Shown one piece after another: positions 33,552 through 35,476 of a DNA stretch of 35,476 nucleotides. Every line of letters begins with the position of its first letter. Within the stretch, counting starts at the first letter, position 1. The notes below the pieces were generated by a model. That model was given only the letters and a program-made list of their open reading frames with translations. It was not told the origin of the DNA and did not search any database. The DNA lies in NCBI RefSeq assembly GCF_001006285.1, contig NZ_LBBT01000222.1:1-35476 (forward strand). Reading direction: 5' to 3'. Source of the DNA: Paraclostridium benzoelyticum. Its GTDB lineage: Bacteria; Bacillota; Clostridia; Peptostreptococcales; Peptostreptococcaceae. The position numbers and the translations under genes are program-made.

Positions 33552-33927
33552 CTTTTATTGAAAAATCTACTCCCTCAATTATATTTGGGTCATAGTTTTC
33601 TTTTTTTAATTTTTTATATTTTTCTATTTCTTCACTAATTATACCTAAACTCCATAACAGTACAAATAAATCATCTACAAAACCAAATACTCCAGTTATC
33701 ATCTCTGGAATAAAGTCTATTCCCGATACAAGATATGTTATAGCTATAAAAATTGCAGATGTAACTTTAGTTTTACTTATTATATTAACCTCTTTATCTG
33801 TAAAAAAGTCAGGTAATTTAAATAGGTTAATTATAAACATAATTCCAAACTTAGCGTCTTTAAATCTTACTAAAATTTTTTTTAATATATCTAAAAGTAT
33901 ATCTATAATTCTCATTAATACTTTCAT
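33541..33927 (-). CDS. YkvA/DUF1232-family small membrane protein
   Basis: A 128-residue protein with the DUF1232 (YkvA) core: TSAIFIAITYLVSGIDFIPE then GVFGFVDDLFVLLWSLGI, including the conserved D-FIPD/E and DD motifs. It probably has one or two membrane-associated helices at about residues 60-105. The function of the family is not known. I prefer the ATG at 33927, with AGGGG eight bases upstream, over a GTG at 33936. A TATAAT at 33960-33965 with a weak TTTAAG 17 bases upstream could be its promoter. Confidence 0.82.
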   Translation of the reverse strand: MKVLMRIIDILLDILKKILVRFKDAKFGIMFIINLFKLPDFFTDKEVNIISKTKVTSAIFIAITYLVSGIDFIPEMITGVFGFVDDLFVLLWSLGIISEEIEKYKKLKKENYDPNIIEGVDFSIKDEE

Positions 33928-33998
33928 AATTATCACCCCTAAAGTTATAACTTAAAACTATTATAACTCATAGAGCATTTTTCTTAAACATACAATTT

Positions 33999-35003
33999 TT
34001 ACAATAAGTTGATACCAGATTTCTCACATTTTTTTATCATATCTTTCGGCCATATACCTACTTGAACTTCACCTATATGGGCTTTATTTAGAAAGTACAT
34101 ACAGATTCTAGATTGACCAATTCCTCCACCTATAGTGTATGGTAATTCTCCTTTTAAAAGAGATTTATGATAATCTAATTCTTTTCTATCTTCACATTTA
34201 GCTAACTTTAATTGTTTTTCTAAACTTTTTTCGTCTACTCTTATCCCCATAGATGAAAGTTCTATAGCGTTATCTAAAACTGGGTTGTAAAATAATATAT
34301 CTCCATTTAATTCCCAATCGTCATAATCTGGACTTCTTCCATCATGTTTGTCTCCTGTAGATAATACTTTCCCTATTTGCATTAAAAACACAGCGCCTTT
34401 TTCTTTTACAATTTTATCTTCTCTTTCTTTTGGTGTTAAACTCGGATACATATCTAACAGTTCTTGAGATGTTATAAAAGTAATTTCTTCAGGTAAAGTT
34501 TTTTGTATTTCTGGATATATACTACTTACATGTTCTTCAGTTTCTTTAAAAACTGAGTAAATATTTTTCACAATACCTTTTAAAGTATCTATGGTTCTTT
34601 CTTTTTTATCTATTATTAATTCCCAATCCCATTGGTCAACATATATTGAATGAATGTTATCTAGTTCTTCATCTTTTCTAATAGCATTCATATCTGTATA
34701 TAATCCTCTTCCTATTGAAAATCCATATTTTTTTAAAGCCATTCTCTTCCATTTAGCTAAAGAGTGAACTATTTCTGCATTTTTCTTTATGTCCGGAACT
34801 TCAAAGCTTACAGCCTTTTCAGTTCCATTTAAGTTGTCATTTGTTCCTGTCTCGGGTAGAACAAATAATGGTGAGGATACTCTTGTAAGTTTTAATGTTT
34901 CTCCTAGTCTACTTTCAAAAAAATCTTTTAAGTCTTTTATAGCTTGTTGTGTCTGAATTACTTCTAATTTTGATGTATATCCTTTTGGTATTATTAAACT
35001 CAT
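33999..35003 (-). CDS. asnA: Aspartate--ammonia ligase AsnA
   Basis: Ammonia-dependent asparagine synthetase, related in fold to class II aminoacyl-tRNA synthetases; makes asparagine from aspartate, ammonia and ATP in the cytosol. The 334-residue length is typical. Visible signatures include the N-terminal TQQAIKDLKDFFESRLGETL, RVSSPLFV, EIVHSLAKWKR, YVDQWDWE, and the C-terminal YTIGGGIGQSRICMYFL, a motif-3-like ATP-binding segment, followed by VGIWP. The ribosome binding site GGAGAG lies in a potential hairpin (35008-35041), and an asparagine T-box leader lies upstream. No clear terminator follows it before the YkvA gene. Confidence 0.96.
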   Translation of the reverse strand: MSLIIPKGYTSKLEVIQTQQAIKDLKDFFESRLGETLKLTRVSSPLFVLPETGTNDNLNGTEKAVSFEVPDIKKNAEIVHSLAKWKRMALKKYGFSIGRGLYTDMNAIRKDEELDNIHSIYVDQWDWELIIDKKERTIDTLKGIVKNIYSVFKETEEHVSSIYPEIQKTLPEEITFITSQELLDMYPSLTPKEREDKIVKEKGAVFLMQIGKVLSTGDKHDGRSPDYDDWELNGDILFYNPVLDNAIELSSMGIRVDEKSLEKQLKLAKCEDRKELDYHKSLLKGELPYTIGGGIGQSRICMYFLNKAHIGEVQVGIWPKDMIKKCEKSGINLL

Positions 35004-35007
35004 ATTA

Positions 35008-35041
35008 ATACTCTCCTTTTATTTTTTATTTTTGAGAGTAT
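35008..35041 (-). promoter_or_regulatory. Hairpin covering the asnA ribosome binding site
   Basis: ATACTCTC (35008-35015) and GAGAGTAT (35034-35041) form a perfect 8-bp stem around an 18-base AT-rich loop. On the minus strand the downstream arm contains most of the GGAGAG Shine-Dalgarno sequence, so folding would hide it. It abuts the palindrome TATGACGTCATA at 35039-35050. Confidence 0.45.
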
Positions 35042-35089
35042 GACGTCATACATTTTAACTTATAGTGTGGCCATCACTATTTATTGCAT

Positions 35090-35394
35090 AAAAAAAACTC
35101 TCATCTCTATATAAAATATAGGGACGAAAGTTTATATCTCCGCGGTACCACCCTGATTAACCTGAATATATTATCAAGTTCTCTCAAATAACGCAGCAAG
35201 ATAAATCTTAGTGCGTTCCAACTTGATAACGGTTTGGTTCCGTCTAAGCCTACTCTTTAAAATTTCGGTTAGCAACTCCAGGATGTTCTTCAATATAGGC
35301 TTCGTATTGGACTCACACCATAACCAACTCGCTCTTGACTACTTCCTATATATACTCTTCCTTTCAACGTCTTTTTAAAAGATTTGAAATTGTT
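35090..35394 (-). promoter_or_regulatory. T-box riboswitch (asparagine) of asnA
   Basis: A tRNA-sensing leader. The conserved T-box AGGGTGGTACCGCGG is at 35140-35154 on the minus strand, in the antiterminator. The overlapping terminator hairpin, from the AACTTTCGTCCC arm to GATGAGAGTT and eight T, spans about 35090-35133. Stem I elements (AGTAGTC, AAGAGCGAG, GGAGTTGC) lie at about 35260-35350. The likely specifier is AAC, the Asn codon, at 35268-35270, in the context TGCTAACCGAAA. Uncharged tRNA-Asn would pair with both specifier and T-box and allow readthrough into asnA. Confidence 0.9.
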
Positions 35395-35401
35395 TAAAGT
35401 A

Positions 35402-35430
35402 ATTTTATTTCAATATATGATTTATGTCAA
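35402..35430 (-). promoter_or_regulatory. Sigma-A-type promoter of the asnA T-box transcript
   Basis: Read on the minus strand, a perfect TTGACA (35425-35430) and TAAAAT (35402-35407) are 17 bases apart, placing the transcript start near 35394, just before the T-box stem I. Confidence 0.72.
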
Positions 35431-35476
35431 CTAAAATTTCTTATCAAATCATTTTTTGTAATTTAATTAAATATAT

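Noticed and set aside
35039..35050. TGACGTCA core resembling a eukaryotic CRE site
   Set aside because: This is a bacterial leader; the word is only noted as a palindrome near the asnA ribosome binding site.
1..35476. Prophage, transposon, CRISPR array, toxin-antitoxin or defence island
   Set aside because: No integrase, transposase, regularly spaced repeats, or recognisable toxin-antitoxin or nuclease genes were found; gene content is mostly core metabolism and envelope functions.

Overview
This is an AT-rich Firmicutes chromosome segment, probably from a Peptostreptococcaceae-type anaerobe of the Clostridioides, Paeniclostridium, Paraclostridium or Romboutsia kind. The assignment rests on the very low G+C, an A/T-biased codon choice, strong GGAGG-type ribosome binding sites, a sporulation-type penicillin-binding protein (SpoVD), an alpha/beta small acid-soluble spore protein, a single-chain pyruvate:ferredoxin oxidoreductase and a T-box leader. 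Genus and species cannot be fixed from the sequence alone. Almost every gene is on the minus strand. The plus-strand genes are ychF, an HxlR-type regulator, a 157-residue unknown protein and a CobD/HisC-like aminotransferase. I see no prophage, transposase, CRISPR array, rRNA or tRNA.

Layout, high to low coordinates on the minus strand. An asparagine T-box leader controls asnA (33999-35394), followed by a small YkvA/DUF1232 membrane protein convergent with the aminotransferase gene. Next come hpt, a ROK sugar kinase and a four-gene mannose-family PTS operon (IIB, IIC, IID, IIA), each unit closed by its own intrinsic terminator. From 25.4 to 27.9 kb lie a PAP2 phosphatase, a BaiN/HI0933-type flavoprotein and the SASP gene. 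From 24.0 to 25.3 kb lie three unrecognised genes. From 18.1 to 24.0 kb there is a GAF-GAF-PP2C (RsbU/SpoIIE-type) phosphatase, an NAD(P)H-dependent FMN reductase-like protein, and overlapping aroC-aroB-aroA genes of the shikimate pathway. From 12.2 to 18.0 kb lie pduL, the divergent hxlR/deoC pair and nifJ. Then murE, ychF (plus strand), a three-gene unit with a chelatase-fold membrane protein and two M16 peptidase-like proteins, then a PHP phosphatase-lgt-rsmH operon, and finally ftsL-spoVD.

Functionally this is mostly core metabolism and envelope biology: peptidoglycan precursor synthesis (murE), lipoprotein maturation (lgt), division/spore cortex synthesis (ftsL, spoVD), pyruvate and acyl-phosphate metabolism (nifJ, pduL), aromatic amino acid synthesis (aro genes), sugar uptake (PTS, ROK kinase) and purine salvage (hpt). 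I found no convincing new multi-gene system. The points most worth following up are: a membrane-anchored ferrochelatase-fold protein that seems to lack both catalytic residues and sits with an active/inactive M16 pair; repeated GTACC/GTATAC boxes around hxlR and nifJ; a hairpin that could hide the asnA ribosome binding site downstream of the T-box; a structured intergenic element between ychF and murE; and several terminators built partly out of coding sequence.
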